Assembly: GCA_030634785.1 (NCBI GenBank)
Contig: DAOWAC010000011.1
Location: forward strand, 1 to 12,439
Direction: 5' to 3'
Origin: Chloroflexota bacterium
GTDB taxonomy: Archaea > Iainarchaeota > Iainarchaeia > Iainarchaeales > GCA-2688035
Length of the DNA stretch: 12,439 nucleotides
The notes beneath the pieces are model-generated. The model ran no database searches. It was not told where the DNA came from and was given only the letters and a program-made list of their open reading frames with translations. This document shows positions 7,463-12,439 of the stretch, one piece after another (position 1 is the first letter of the stretch; each line of letters begins with the position of its first letter). A program made the position numbers and the translations under genes.

Positions 7463-8110
7463 TTAGATTCCTCCACAGCTTTGTTTCAATTCAGTTGTTG
7501 CTTCTTCCATTTTAAACTGGTTTTCAGCAAGCTCTACACCAATATTGATTACAGTAACTTTGTCAAGATTGGAAGCCTGGCTTTGGGAAGGATACTGTGC
7601 ATTAAAAGATGAAATTGAAGAGTCAATGTTTTCCAGCAAATCCATTCTTTCCCTGCCAATCAAGTCCCTGCTTTCAAACAAAACAGTATAAGCGCAATAA
7701 TCGCTCAAATTTACAGCCGAAACGGCATCAAGCTTTGCATCAAATTCCTGGTTTTTTTTTGCAAAATCAACAAAATCAATGCAAATATCCGTTACTTCAA
7801 TCAAGGCGGCTTTACTTTCAGAGTTATAGCTGTTTAAATTACTTTTAAAATTTTGCAAATCAGAGTTAATGGATGAAAGCTGGACAGTGTCTAAAGAAGT
7901 TAAATCAGCAATAAAACCAGGATTAAACAATTCAATGCCTTTTGAATCAAAAATATCCTTTAAGTTATCCAATCCTTGGTCAAAATCATTTCCCAGAACA
8001 GGTCCAGGCTCTGGCACGGGAATTGTTGCCTCAGGCACCAAAAAGAATGCTGTTGCCACAACAACCAATATTGTAACAATTATGCTAAGATTCCTGTATC
8101 TCGAGTCCAT
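7463..8110 (-). CDS. Membrane-anchored helical protein, first gene of the minus-strand secreted operon
   Basis: A 215-aa protein with an N-terminal signal anchor (about 8-24) that lacks a clear cleavage site, then a Pro-rich spacer (PEATIPVPEPGPV, 26-38) and a long mostly helical extracellular region (about 43-210). Cysteines occur at 110, 139 and 212. SD AGGAGA at 8119-8124 (minus strand) lies 8 nt before the ATG. Just upstream is a TATA element shared with the divergent trxB side. The spacer plus helical domain suggests a stalk or scaffold projecting from the membrane, perhaps holding the secreted 407-aa protein encoded next; that is inference. It has no class III signal peptide and is not a pilin. 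The family is not recognised. Confidence 0.78.
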   Translation of the reverse strand: MDSRYRNLSIIVTILVVVATAFFLVPEATIPVPEPGPVLGNDFDQGLDNLKDIFDSKGIELFNPGFIADLTSLDTVQLSSINSDLQNFKSNLNSYNSESKAALIEVTDICIDFVDFAKKNQEFDAKLDAVSAVNLSDYCAYTVLFESRDLIGRERMDLLENIDSSISSFNAQYPSQSQASNLDKVTVINIGVELAENQFKMEEATTELKQSCGGI

Positions 8111-8151
8111 TATTTATTTCTCCTATTAATCTAATAAATTACTCTTTTATG

Positions 8152-8160
8152 TTATATAAT
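8152..8160 (-). promoter_or_regulatory. TATA box for the minus-strand secreted operon
   Basis: TTATATAAT (ATTATATAA on the minus strand) lies about 45 bp upstream of ATG 8110. A transcript starting near 8130 would carry the SD at 8119-8124 with a short leader. The core is palindromic, so it could also serve the plus strand. Confidence 0.45.
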
Positions 8161-8190
8161 AAGGTTGTGTTTTGAGTTTGAGACAAGCTC

Positions 8191-8200
8191 CTTTTTAATT
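8191..8200 (+). promoter_or_regulatory. TATA-like box for trxB, suggesting a leaderless mRNA
   Basis: CTTTTTAATT is centred about 28 bp before ATG 8224, the spacing expected if transcription starts at or next to the start codon. There is no good SD before this ATG, which agrees with a leaderless transcript. Confidence 0.35.
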
Positions 8201-8223
8201 TTTTCAGGCATTAGGGTATTAGT

Positions 8224-9156
8224 ATGGGAGAAGAAACTGTTGATGTAGCCATTATTGGAGGCGGTCCTGCCGGAATTACTGCAGCATTATATGCCAAAAG
8301 AAAAGCTTTGAATGTAAAGGTTTTTGAAACAAAAGCAGTTGGAGGACAAACCGCTGATGCTATCTGGGTTGAAAACTATCCAGGAATAAAAAAAATTAGA
8401 GGAATGGAATTAATGCAAAAAATGGCAGAACATTTGAAAGAATTTGGAGTAGAACCAGAAGAAGCAGCAGAAGTTACAGGCGTGAAAAAGAAAGGAAACC
8501 TGTTTGAGCTTGACATTGAGAACGGAGAAGAAAAATTGCTTGCAAAAAGTATTATACTCTGCACAGGAAGCAAGTACAAGGAACTTGGCGTGCCAGGAGA
8601 AAAGGAATTTTATGGTAAGGGCGTGAGTTATTGCGCTACATGTGACGGACCAGGCTTTAAGGACAAAGTTGTTGCAATTGTCGGCGCAGGAAATTCAGGA
8701 GCAAACGCGGCATTGTTCTTTGCAGGCATCTGCAAAAAAGTTTACTTAATTGAATTTAATGAAAAGACTGGTTTTGATTCTGTTTACGCACAGCCAATAA
8801 ACGCAGAAGCAAAAATTGAGCTAATGCTAAATACACAGGCTGTTGAAATTGAAGGCAAGGAAAAAGTTAACGGCATTAAAGTAAAGGACAGGAAAGGCAA
8901 CGAAGAAAAAATGCTTGCTGTTGAAGGAGTCTTTGTTTATATCGGAAGCGTTCCGCAAAACAAAATCGCAAAACAGTTAGGATTAAAGCTTGATGGAAAA
9001 GAATTTGTCAAAATTGGAAAAGGAAACGAAGCAAGCATTAAAGGAGTATTTGCCGCAGGCGATATTACCGGAGAACTTGCACAAACAATTGTTGCCGCAG
9101 GTTCAGGCGCAATTGCTGCTGTTTCGGTTTTTGAATTTTTGAAAGGGTTGAAGTGA
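8224..9156 (+). CDS. trxB: Thioredoxin reductase-like FAD disulfide oxidoreductase
   Basis: A flavoenzyme of 310 aa (usual length) that would pass reducing power to thioredoxin or a glutaredoxin-like partner. FAD motif GGGPAG is at 12-17, the redox centre CATC at 137-140 (C137, C140), a second Rossmann motif GAGNSGANAA at 154-163, and the C-terminal FAD motif GVFAAGD at 274-280. The NADPH 2'-phosphate signature HRRxxxR that follows the second Rossmann motif in classical TrxB is absent: the strand ends LIEFNEKTGF (175-184), with Glu177 at the His position. The enzyme may therefore use NADH or another donor; some archaeal and clostridial relatives lacking the signature use F420 or ferredoxin-type donors. 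It is followed 6 nt later by a methyltransferase gene. The fold call is very secure; the electron donor is open. Confidence 0.93.
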   Translation: MGEETVDVAIIGGGPAGITAALYAKRKALNVKVFETKAVGGQTADAIWVENYPGIKKIRGMELMQKMAEHLKEFGVEPEEAAEVTGVKKKGNLFELDIENGEEKLLAKSIILCTGSKYKELGVPGEKEFYGKGVSYCATCDGPGFKDKVVAIVGAGNSGANAALFFAGICKKVYLIEFNEKTGFDSVYAQPINAEAKIELMLNTQAVEIEGKEKVNGIKVKDRKGNEEKMLAVEGVFVYIGSVPQNKIAKQLGLKLDGKEFVKIGKGNEASIKGVFAAGDITGELAQTIVAAGSGAIAAVSVFEFLKGLK

Positions 9157-9162
9157 ACAAAT

Positions 9163-9828
9163 ATGGTTGAACTAAACGACCAAAATTTTTATTATAAAAA
9201 CATCGGTGGCAGGTTACTTGGCAATAAAGCAAGAGAAGACATTATTCTTGAAGAGCTTGCAAAGCTTGACAGAAACGATTTCTTTCTGGAGGTTGGATGT
9301 GCTCAGGGTTATTTTGAAAAAATTGCAAGAAGGTTTTGCCAAAATGTTTTTGGAGGCGATTATACTTATGAAAAACTTCCTGTTCCGGAAAAAGAATTTG
9401 CAGGATGTCATTTTATAGGAATAGATGCTGAAAAGCTTCCATTCAAAGACAATAGTTTTGATTTTGTTTTATGCACAGAAGTTTTAGAGCATGTTCCAAA
9501 ATGGGGAAAGGCGTTTGAAGAATTACAAAGGGTTGCAAAGAAAAAAATTCTTGTTACAGTTCCATTGGAAAAAGGAGTTTTTTGGCAGACAGTAAGCATC
9601 TTCAGAGGAATGCATACAAGAGGCCACTTGCACAAAATTGGAAGCAGCGATTTAAAACAAGGAATTGGCAAGGAATGGAATATTGTAAGACACGAAGTTG
9701 TTGCAACTCCAAGCAGACATGTAAACAAAGTTGTTGGAAAAAAATTTGGTGAAAAGATTGGAATATACACAGCCCTGCTTTTTGAAAAAAATGAAACAAA
9801 GCCCAAAACAAAAGCAAAAAGAAAGTAA
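9163..9828 (+). CDS. Class I SAM-dependent methyltransferase
   Basis: A 221-aa protein with a Methyltransf_11-type core. Motif I FLEVGCAQGYF (41-51) binds SAM, GIDAEKLPF (86-94) covers the adenine-contacting acidic loop, and FDFVLCTEVLEHV (99-111) is motif IV with the usual EVLEHV ending. The strand KKILVTVPLEKG (127-138) follows. A His-rich segment (HTRGHLHKIGSSDL, 151-164) is typical of the active-site side of this superfamily but does not tell the substrate. The tail is Lys-rich (KPKTKAKRK). The gene starts 6 nt after trxB stops, so they are probably co-transcribed, although a functional link is not obvious. Small molecule, lipid, sugar and protein substrates are all possible. Confidence 0.88.
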   Translation: MVELNDQNFYYKNIGGRLLGNKAREDIILEELAKLDRNDFFLEVGCAQGYFEKIARRFCQNVFGGDYTYEKLPVPEKEFAGCHFIGIDAEKLPFKDNSFDFVLCTEVLEHVPKWGKAFEELQRVAKKKILVTVPLEKGVFWQTVSIFRGMHTRGHLHKIGSSDLKQGIGKEWNIVRHEVVATPSRHVNKVVGKKFGEKIGIYTALLFEKNETKPKTKAKRK

Positions 9829-9830
9829 TT

Positions 9831-9860
9831 TATATAACATGTTATATAAGATGTTATATA
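9831..9860. promoter_or_regulatory. Operator/promoter cluster of the RHH operon
   Basis: TATATAACATGTTATATA (9831-9848) is a perfect 18-bp palindrome. Its right half, ATGTTATATA (9839-9848), recurs directly at 9851-9860, so starts are 12 bp apart, about one helical turn. The half-sites also contain TATA-box cores. Ribbon-helix-helix dimers usually bind such short repeated half-sites cooperatively, and the next large gene encodes one, so autorepression by blocking TBP is likely. Confidence 0.65.
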
Positions 9861-9877
9861 CTTAGAGGTTATTTTAG

Positions 9878-10000
9878 ATGCGAATAAAACTAACATGTGT
9901 TATCGGGTGCCTTAAAGGCACGAAGATAGCACTCGCACCAGCTTGTTGCGTTTTGCGCAACGGCGTTGCCGGAGCGGCAACAAGGAGTGACGGCTTATGA
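9878..10000 (+). CDS. Possible 40-aa cysteine-containing leader peptide
   Basis: ATG 9878 to TGA 9998-10000 encodes 40 residues, starting MRIKLTCVIGCLKG and including PACCVLRNG. Cysteines are at 7, 11, 23 and 24. A GAGGT motif (9865-9869) lies 8 nt before the ATG. The stop overlaps the RHH start in ATGA, the coupling arrangement seen elsewhere in this window. The base composition is far more GC-rich than neighbouring genes and the whole 3' half folds into hairpins, so the reading frame might be an accident of a structured RNA. Whether it is translated depends on the start site: transcription from the TATA at 9829-9836 or 9841-9848 includes the SD; from 9853-9860 it would not. Confidence 0.4.
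   Translation: MRIKLTCVIGCLKGTKIALAPACCVLRNGVAGAATRSDGL
9891..9902. promoter_or_regulatory. Third operator-like dyad in the RHH leader
   Basis: TAACA-TG-TGTTA (9891-9902) repeats the TAACAT/ATGTTA half-site theme of 9831-9860 with a 2-bp spacer. It lies downstream of the probable transcript start, where a bound repressor could block elongation. Confidence 0.4.
9904..9990 (+). ncRNA. GC-rich structured leader RNA with mutually exclusive hairpins
   Basis: This stretch is about 57% GC by eye count (9901-9990), against about 25% in the 60 bases before it. It holds GTGCC-TTAAA-GGCAC (9907-9921), GTTGCG-TTTTG-CGCAAC (9945-9961) and GTTGCC-GGAGC-GGCAAC (9965-9981). The last two can rearrange: GCAAC (9957-9961) pairs with GTTGC (9965-9969), and TGTTGC (9944-9949) with GCAACA (9977-9982). 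The SD of the RHH gene (AAGGAG, 9982-9987) directly follows. This is the layout of a regulatory leader. No known riboswitch or guide RNA class was recognised. Confidence 0.5.
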
Positions 10001-10251
10001 AACATTATTCTCTTGTAATTGACCCAAAGCTAGTAAAACAAATTGACAAGCTTGTCAAAGAACATGGCTTATTCAGCAGCAGAAGCGATTTTATCAGAGA
10101 CGCTATTAGAGCAAGACTTATTGAGGTTAGAAAAAGCCTTTTGAGCAAGGAATTAGAAAACGTTGATGAAGAAGAACTTGAAAAAGAAGAAAAAGTAATA
10201 GAAACAGCAATGGAAGAATTGGACGAACACAAGTATGAGGGTGTACACTAA
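9997..10251 (+). CDS. Ribbon-helix-helix (CopG/NikR-like) DNA-binding protein
   Basis: An 84-aa protein with an N-terminal RHH domain: strand KHYSLVI (2-8), helix A PKLVKQIDKLVKEHG (10-24), turn with SSRSDF, and helix B DFIRDAIRARLIEV (31-44). The remainder (about 45-84) is a highly charged helix rich in Glu (DEEELEKEEK), probably for oligomerisation or partner binding; there is no NikR-type metal-binding ACT domain. SD AAGGAG lies 9 nt before ATG 9997. The gene overlaps the leader ORF by 4 nt and the next gene by 1 nt (TAATG), so all three are probably translated in series. The palindromic half-sites at 9831-9860 are the likely target. It could be an antitoxin-like or an operon-specific repressor. 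Confidence 0.85.
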   Translation: MKHYSLVIDPKLVKQIDKLVKEHGLFSSRSDFIRDAIRARLIEVRKSLLSKELENVDEEELEKEEKVIETAMEELDEHKYEGVH

Positions 10252-10730
10252 TGGTAAAGAAAAAGGTTTTACAAAAGCATACGCAGTTTGCAATGTTTCC
10301 AGAGTCTAAGCCAAATCCGCAGGAATTTTCAAAAAAACTAGGGGAACAAGGCATTGTTGCAAAAACCGTGAAGAGAAAAAAACCTGCAAAAGGCAAGCCT
10401 ATGACAATTAATGTAAGGGCAGAAATTGCAAATGCTTATGGAATTTTATACAAGGCAAAAGGCGTAAATGTGAATGGATTTATTGAGATTTTGAAAAAGG
10501 CACCTTTGCTGGATGCCAAAGCAATTGTAAAAAACCAGGCAATAATTTTGCAGTCTGGAAAAAGCAAGAGAGAAATGCAGAGTATTGGAAAGGCTGTCAA
10601 AATAATTGTCTATTTTGTAAACAGGCAAAGAAAAAGAGAAGAGCTTGCAAAGGCTTATGGTCCAAGCAAAGCAGATTTTGTTGAAAAAAGCCAGCAACAA
10701 AGGCAGCTGAAGGACATTATAGGGAAATGA
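10251..10730 (+). CDS. Unrecognised basic protein coupled to the RHH regulator
   Basis: A 159-aa basic protein, family not recognised. An N-terminal part (1-40) has TQFAMFPESKPNPQEF; then a basic linker VKRKKPAKGKP (40-50); then a mostly helical C-terminal part (52-159) with INVRAEIANAYGILYKAKGV, NGFIEILKKAPLLDAKAI and KAVKIIVYFVNRQRKREELA. It has no signal peptide, membrane helix or cysteine. Its ATG overlaps the RHH stop by one base and an SD-like GAGGGTG (10237-10243) precedes it. The strict coupling to an RHH gene resembles antitoxin-toxin or repressor-effector pairs, but no toxin catalytic motif is visible. A nucleic-acid-binding role would fit the charge; both are inference. Confidence 0.75.
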   Translation: MVKKKVLQKHTQFAMFPESKPNPQEFSKKLGEQGIVAKTVKRKKPAKGKPMTINVRAEIANAYGILYKAKGVNVNGFIEILKKAPLLDAKAIVKNQAIILQSGKSKREMQSIGKAVKIIVYFVNRQRKREELAKAYGPSKADFVEKSQQQRQLKDIIGK

Positions 10731-10756
10731 TGTTTTGAAATCACTGTTTTTTAATT

Positions 10757-10768
10757 GTTTTATATATT
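10757..10768 (+). promoter_or_regulatory. TATA box before the AbrB-like/USP-like pair
   Basis: GTTTTATATATT lies just upstream of ATG 10781, preceded by a T run (10747-10752) that may end the RHH operon or act as an alternative box. Spacing is short, so the mRNA is probably leaderless or nearly so; no SD is seen. Confidence 0.4.
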
Positions 10769-10780
10769 AATATATTGGGT

Positions 10781-11611
10781 ATGGGAAAGGTAATTGTTTC
10801 AGCAAAAGGAAATGAATACTCATTAATTATTCCACAGAATGCATTTAAGGAATTGAATCTTGACGAAAATTCCTATTATGAAATTACCAAAGCAAAAGAA
10901 GGCATTTGGATTTTAACTGTATCTGAGAAATCTGTTCAAAAAGAAAATCCTTTAGATGAAAAGATTTTTACACTGCTTAAGAAAAAGAATTTGACCGACA
11001 GGGTTGAAGAAAAGTTTGAAACCTTTTTAAGCAAAGAAGAACTTGTTCGCTTTAATGAGCTTTTGAAAGAAGGCACAATTATTGCATTCAAGCTTAGTCC
11101 AAAATACAAAAGGGCTGTTTACAAAATAAGAGAAGAAATTGAAAAAAATACAAAAATGGATTCAAAAGTAAAAAAAGAAACCAGTAAAGGAAAAGACACC
11201 GGCATTGAAGGAAAAAAAATCGAGGAAAAAAAACTTGGAGAAAAGGACTCTGAATCATTTGAAACAAAAGAAAAAAGACCAGACGAATACACTCTTGAAA
11301 AAGACGGCTTTCTTATATTCAAAAATTCACAGAATGCAAAAATTTTAAGTGTCAAACTCAAAAAAGAAATTGACGACGGCAAGATAAGGGGAATTAAAAG
11401 CTTTGACGGATTTTATTACGTTGTACAAAATCCAGTATATCAAAAATACAGAACAGATGTTCTTTCTGCAATAAAAGAAAAAGCAGCTGGAATTGCAGGA
11501 ATTGCAGAACATATTGGAATCAGCAAAATGCTTGCAAGAGTTGTATGCGAACTTTTAAAAGACGAAGGTGAAATAATTGAAAAAAGGAAAAACAATTTCC
11601 AGGCAATCTAA
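10781..11611 (+). CDS. AbrB-like N-terminus plus C-terminal winged helix: putative DNA-binding protein
   Basis: The start is taken as ATG 10781 (276 aa); an in-frame TTG at 10775 adds only two residues and has no SD. Residues 1-48 (KVIVSAKGNEYSLIIPQNAF, then YYEITKAKEGIWILTV) resemble a SpoVT/AbrB swapped-hairpin domain. Residues about 74-116 are helical, 117-168 a charged Lys/Glu linker, 170-223 a small alpha/beta domain (DGFLIFKNSQNAKILSV), and 225-276 look like a winged helix (GIAGIAEHIGISKMLARVVC). This makes a two-ended putative DNA-binding protein, although the AbrB match is by eye. The next gene begins 35 nt before this one ends, so the two are co-expressed. Alternative reading: a chromatin or transcription factor specific to this lineage. 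Confidence 0.7.
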   Translation: MGKVIVSAKGNEYSLIIPQNAFKELNLDENSYYEITKAKEGIWILTVSEKSVQKENPLDEKIFTLLKKKNLTDRVEEKFETFLSKEELVRFNELLKEGTIIAFKLSPKYKRAVYKIREEIEKNTKMDSKVKKETSKGKDTGIEGKKIEEKKLGEKDSESFETKEKRPDEYTLEKDGFLIFKNSQNAKILSVKLKKEIDDGKIRGIKSFDGFYYVVQNPVYQKYRTDVLSAIKEKAAGIAGIAEHIGISKMLARVVCELLKDEGEIIEKRKNNFQAI

Positions 11612-12086
11612 GAAAAACGAAAAAAAGTCTGCTGAAAAAAAGGCAGTAAAAAAAAGCACTATAGATGCTGAAGAAGAAAAGTCAAAAGGTCCAAAGATTC
11701 TTGTACCATTGCTTTCAAAAAAGGAAGGAGAAGAAGAGTTTATTGAAACTGTTGCTCCAGGCGCAGGAGAAATAATTCTTTTACTGGTTATTGACACTCA
11801 TGCAATGGCAGGAGGTTTTGGTTTTGCAACAGGAGAAATTGCATTAGGCAATGCTTTAATGCAAAAAGTCAAAATAGCTTTTGGAAAGAAAAGAAAGACC
11901 TGCAATGATATAATTGAATGGGGAGACACTGCAAACAAAATAGAACATTTTGCTGAATTAAAACAGATTGAAAAAATTTTTGTAATAAAACAAAATAATG
12001 ATTTTTTCAAAAAGCTTTTGAAAGACATGAAAGAAAAATTGCCAGAAATTGAAATTCACGAAATTGAATTGAGTAAAGCAGAATGA
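11577..12086 (+). CDS. USP-like (universal stress protein) Rossmannoid protein
   Basis: The start is TTG 11577, decided by SD AGGTGA (11566-11571) 5 nt upstream inside the preceding gene; no later ATG retains the first strand. The 169-aa protein has a Lys-rich N-terminal tail (1-40), then a USP-like order: strand KILVPLL (40-46), strand EIILLLVIDT (65-74), then WGDTANKIEHFAELKQIEKI (115-134), which matches the GDPAEEI-type segment and following strand of USPs. The C-terminal ATP-binding GxxG-x9-G-S/T motif is absent, so this is probably a non-ATP-binding form. Its ending (ELSKAE) is repeated twice more downstream with separate stops. The role is unknown; co-expression with the AbrB-like gene suggests a regulatory pair. 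Confidence 0.7.
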   Translation: MKKGKTISRQSKKNEKKSAEKKAVKKSTIDAEEEKSKGPKILVPLLSKKEGEEEFIETVAPGAGEIILLLVIDTHAMAGGFGFATGEIALGNALMQKVKIAFGKKRKTCNDIIEWGDTANKIEHFAELKQIEKIFVIKQNNDFFKKLLKDMKEKLPEIEIHEIELSKAE

Positions 12087-12151
12087 TTGAAGAAAGTGAA
12101 TTGACTGAAGCAAAATAGATACAAAAAATTAAATTGAGTAAAGCAGAGTAA
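12066..12151 (+). repeat. Three tandem imperfect copies of the USP-like gene's 3' end
   Basis: Copies at 12066-12086, 12098-12118 and 12131-12151 (offsets 32 and 33 nt) would encode ELSKAE, ELTEAK and KLSKAE, each followed by a different stop (TGA, TAG, TAA). Only the first is in the gene frame. They look like serial duplications of the gene tail that keep stop codons. Confidence 0.7.
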
Positions 12152-12439
12152 TTAACCGTAAACTATTTTTTTTGCTTTTGGCAGATTCTTTTTTGCTTTT
12201 GCCTGATGTGCTTTTAAAAATTTTCCCATATAATCAATTGTAAGCTTTTTGCATTCACCACAAAGTCGTTTGCCTGATTTGCACTTTTCCAAAATGTCTT
12301 TTAACTTTGCATCGCTTTCCAAATGAAACAAATCAAGTTCGTACTTTTTACAAATTTCCGGCCTGCCACCAAGCTTTCTTTGCTCTTCAGCTGTTGGCAT
12401 TCCACCAGTAAAACAATTATTGATTTTTTTCTTTGCATC
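12152..12439 (-). CDS. trpS: Tryptophanyl-tRNA synthetase, archaeal/eukaryal type (C-terminal part)
   Basis: This enzyme charges tRNA-Trp with tryptophan. The frame is open through the right edge, so about 95 C-terminal codons are present: it enters with KKKINNCFTGG and continues PTAEEQRKLGG, YELDLFHLE, KCKSGKRLCGECKK and FLKAHQAKAKKNL before the TAA at 12152-12154. The FTGG-x-PTAEEQRKLGG block and CGECK-x(n)-FL-x-x-HQ region match archaeal TrpRS, in the tRNA anticodon-binding helical domain after the KMSKS loop. Compared with Pyrococcus-type enzymes it seems to end about 20-25 residues early, lacking a Trp/Pro-containing tail; this is from memory. It converges on the USP-like gene with only repeated DNA between them. 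An internal ATG at 12400 is not the start. Confidence 0.88.
   Translation of the reverse strand, partial: DAKKKINNCFTGGMPTAEEQRKLGGRPEICKKYELDLFHLESDAKLKDILEKCKSGKRLCGECKKLTIDYMGKFLKAHQAKAKKNLPKAKKIVYG
12166..12173 (+). terminator. T8 run ending the AbrB-like/USP-like transcript
   Basis: Eight T on the plus strand, 80 nt past the USP-like stop and within the 3' end of convergent trpS. It fits archaeal poly-T termination for plus-strand transcripts. Confidence 0.4.

Noticed and set aside
9408..9896. Minus-strand ORF of 162 codons opposite the methyltransferase gene
   Set aside because: The plus strand carries clear SAM-methyltransferase motifs; the opposite frame is low-complexity Phe/Ser/Cys-rich with no SD or domain.
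9944..9982. Terminal inverted repeats of a mobile element
   Set aside because: The GTTGC/GCAAC units are tightly packed hairpins without transposase or target duplication nearby.
9901..9990. tRNA or known guide RNA in the GC-rich island
   Set aside because: No cloverleaf, no T-loop GTTCRA sequence, no C/D boxes and no clear H/ACA pocket with a properly placed ACA.
1..12439. CRISPR array or defence island
   Set aside because: No regularly spaced repeats and no Cas, restriction or helicase genes; the only defence-like gene is the RelE-like fragment.

Overview
The window looks like chromosomal DNA from an AT-rich archaeon, most likely a small-genome DPANN-type lineage, although the exact lineage cannot be assigned from sequence alone. 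The archaeal signs are an archaeal/eukaryal-type TrpRS tail (EEQRKLGG and GECK motifs), TATA-box promoters, a ribbon-helix-helix regulator, an XRE-HTH protein with paired CBS domains, and surface proteins built from tandem Ig-like modules. Strong Shine-Dalgarno (SD) sites, including some before TTG starts, show SD-led initiation. A bacterial-type MetK N-terminus at the left edge is the one clearly bacterial-looking gene.

Layout: (1) 1-809, a partial metK (minus strand) divergent from an HTH-CBS regulator. (2) 948-5624, a plus-strand operon of three single-pass surface proteins with one, five and six Ig-like modules; genes 2 and 3 overlap the gene before them, and all three share a GLF-type motif before the membrane segment. 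(3) 8110-5668, a convergent minus-strand operon: an N-terminally anchored helical protein, a secreted cysteine-containing protein, a small secreted Pro-rich protein, and then a RelE-like toxin frame interrupted by two adjacent in-frame TAG codons. (4) 8224-9828, a thioredoxin reductase with an intact CATC centre but no NADPH-binding HRRxxxR signature, followed by a class I methyltransferase. (5) 9831-10730, the most unusual region: repeated TAACAT/ATGTTA operator-like half-sites, a GC-rich leader with mutually exclusive hairpins and a 40-codon cysteine-containing ORF, then an RHH protein and an unrecognised basic protein, all joined by 4-nt or 1-nt overlaps. (6) 10781-12086, a two-gene unit with an AbrB-like/winged-helix protein and a USP-like protein that overlap by 35 nt. 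The tail of the second gene is repeated three times, each copy with its own stop. (7) 12152-12439, a partial trpS (minus strand).

The two convergent exported-protein operons (948-5624 and 8110-5994) probably serve the cell envelope; a joint complex is inference. The 9831-10730 unit looks like a self-regulated RHH operon with possible RNA-level control. No tRNA, rRNA, CRISPR array or insertion sequence was seen. No gene-free stretch exceeds 300 bases.
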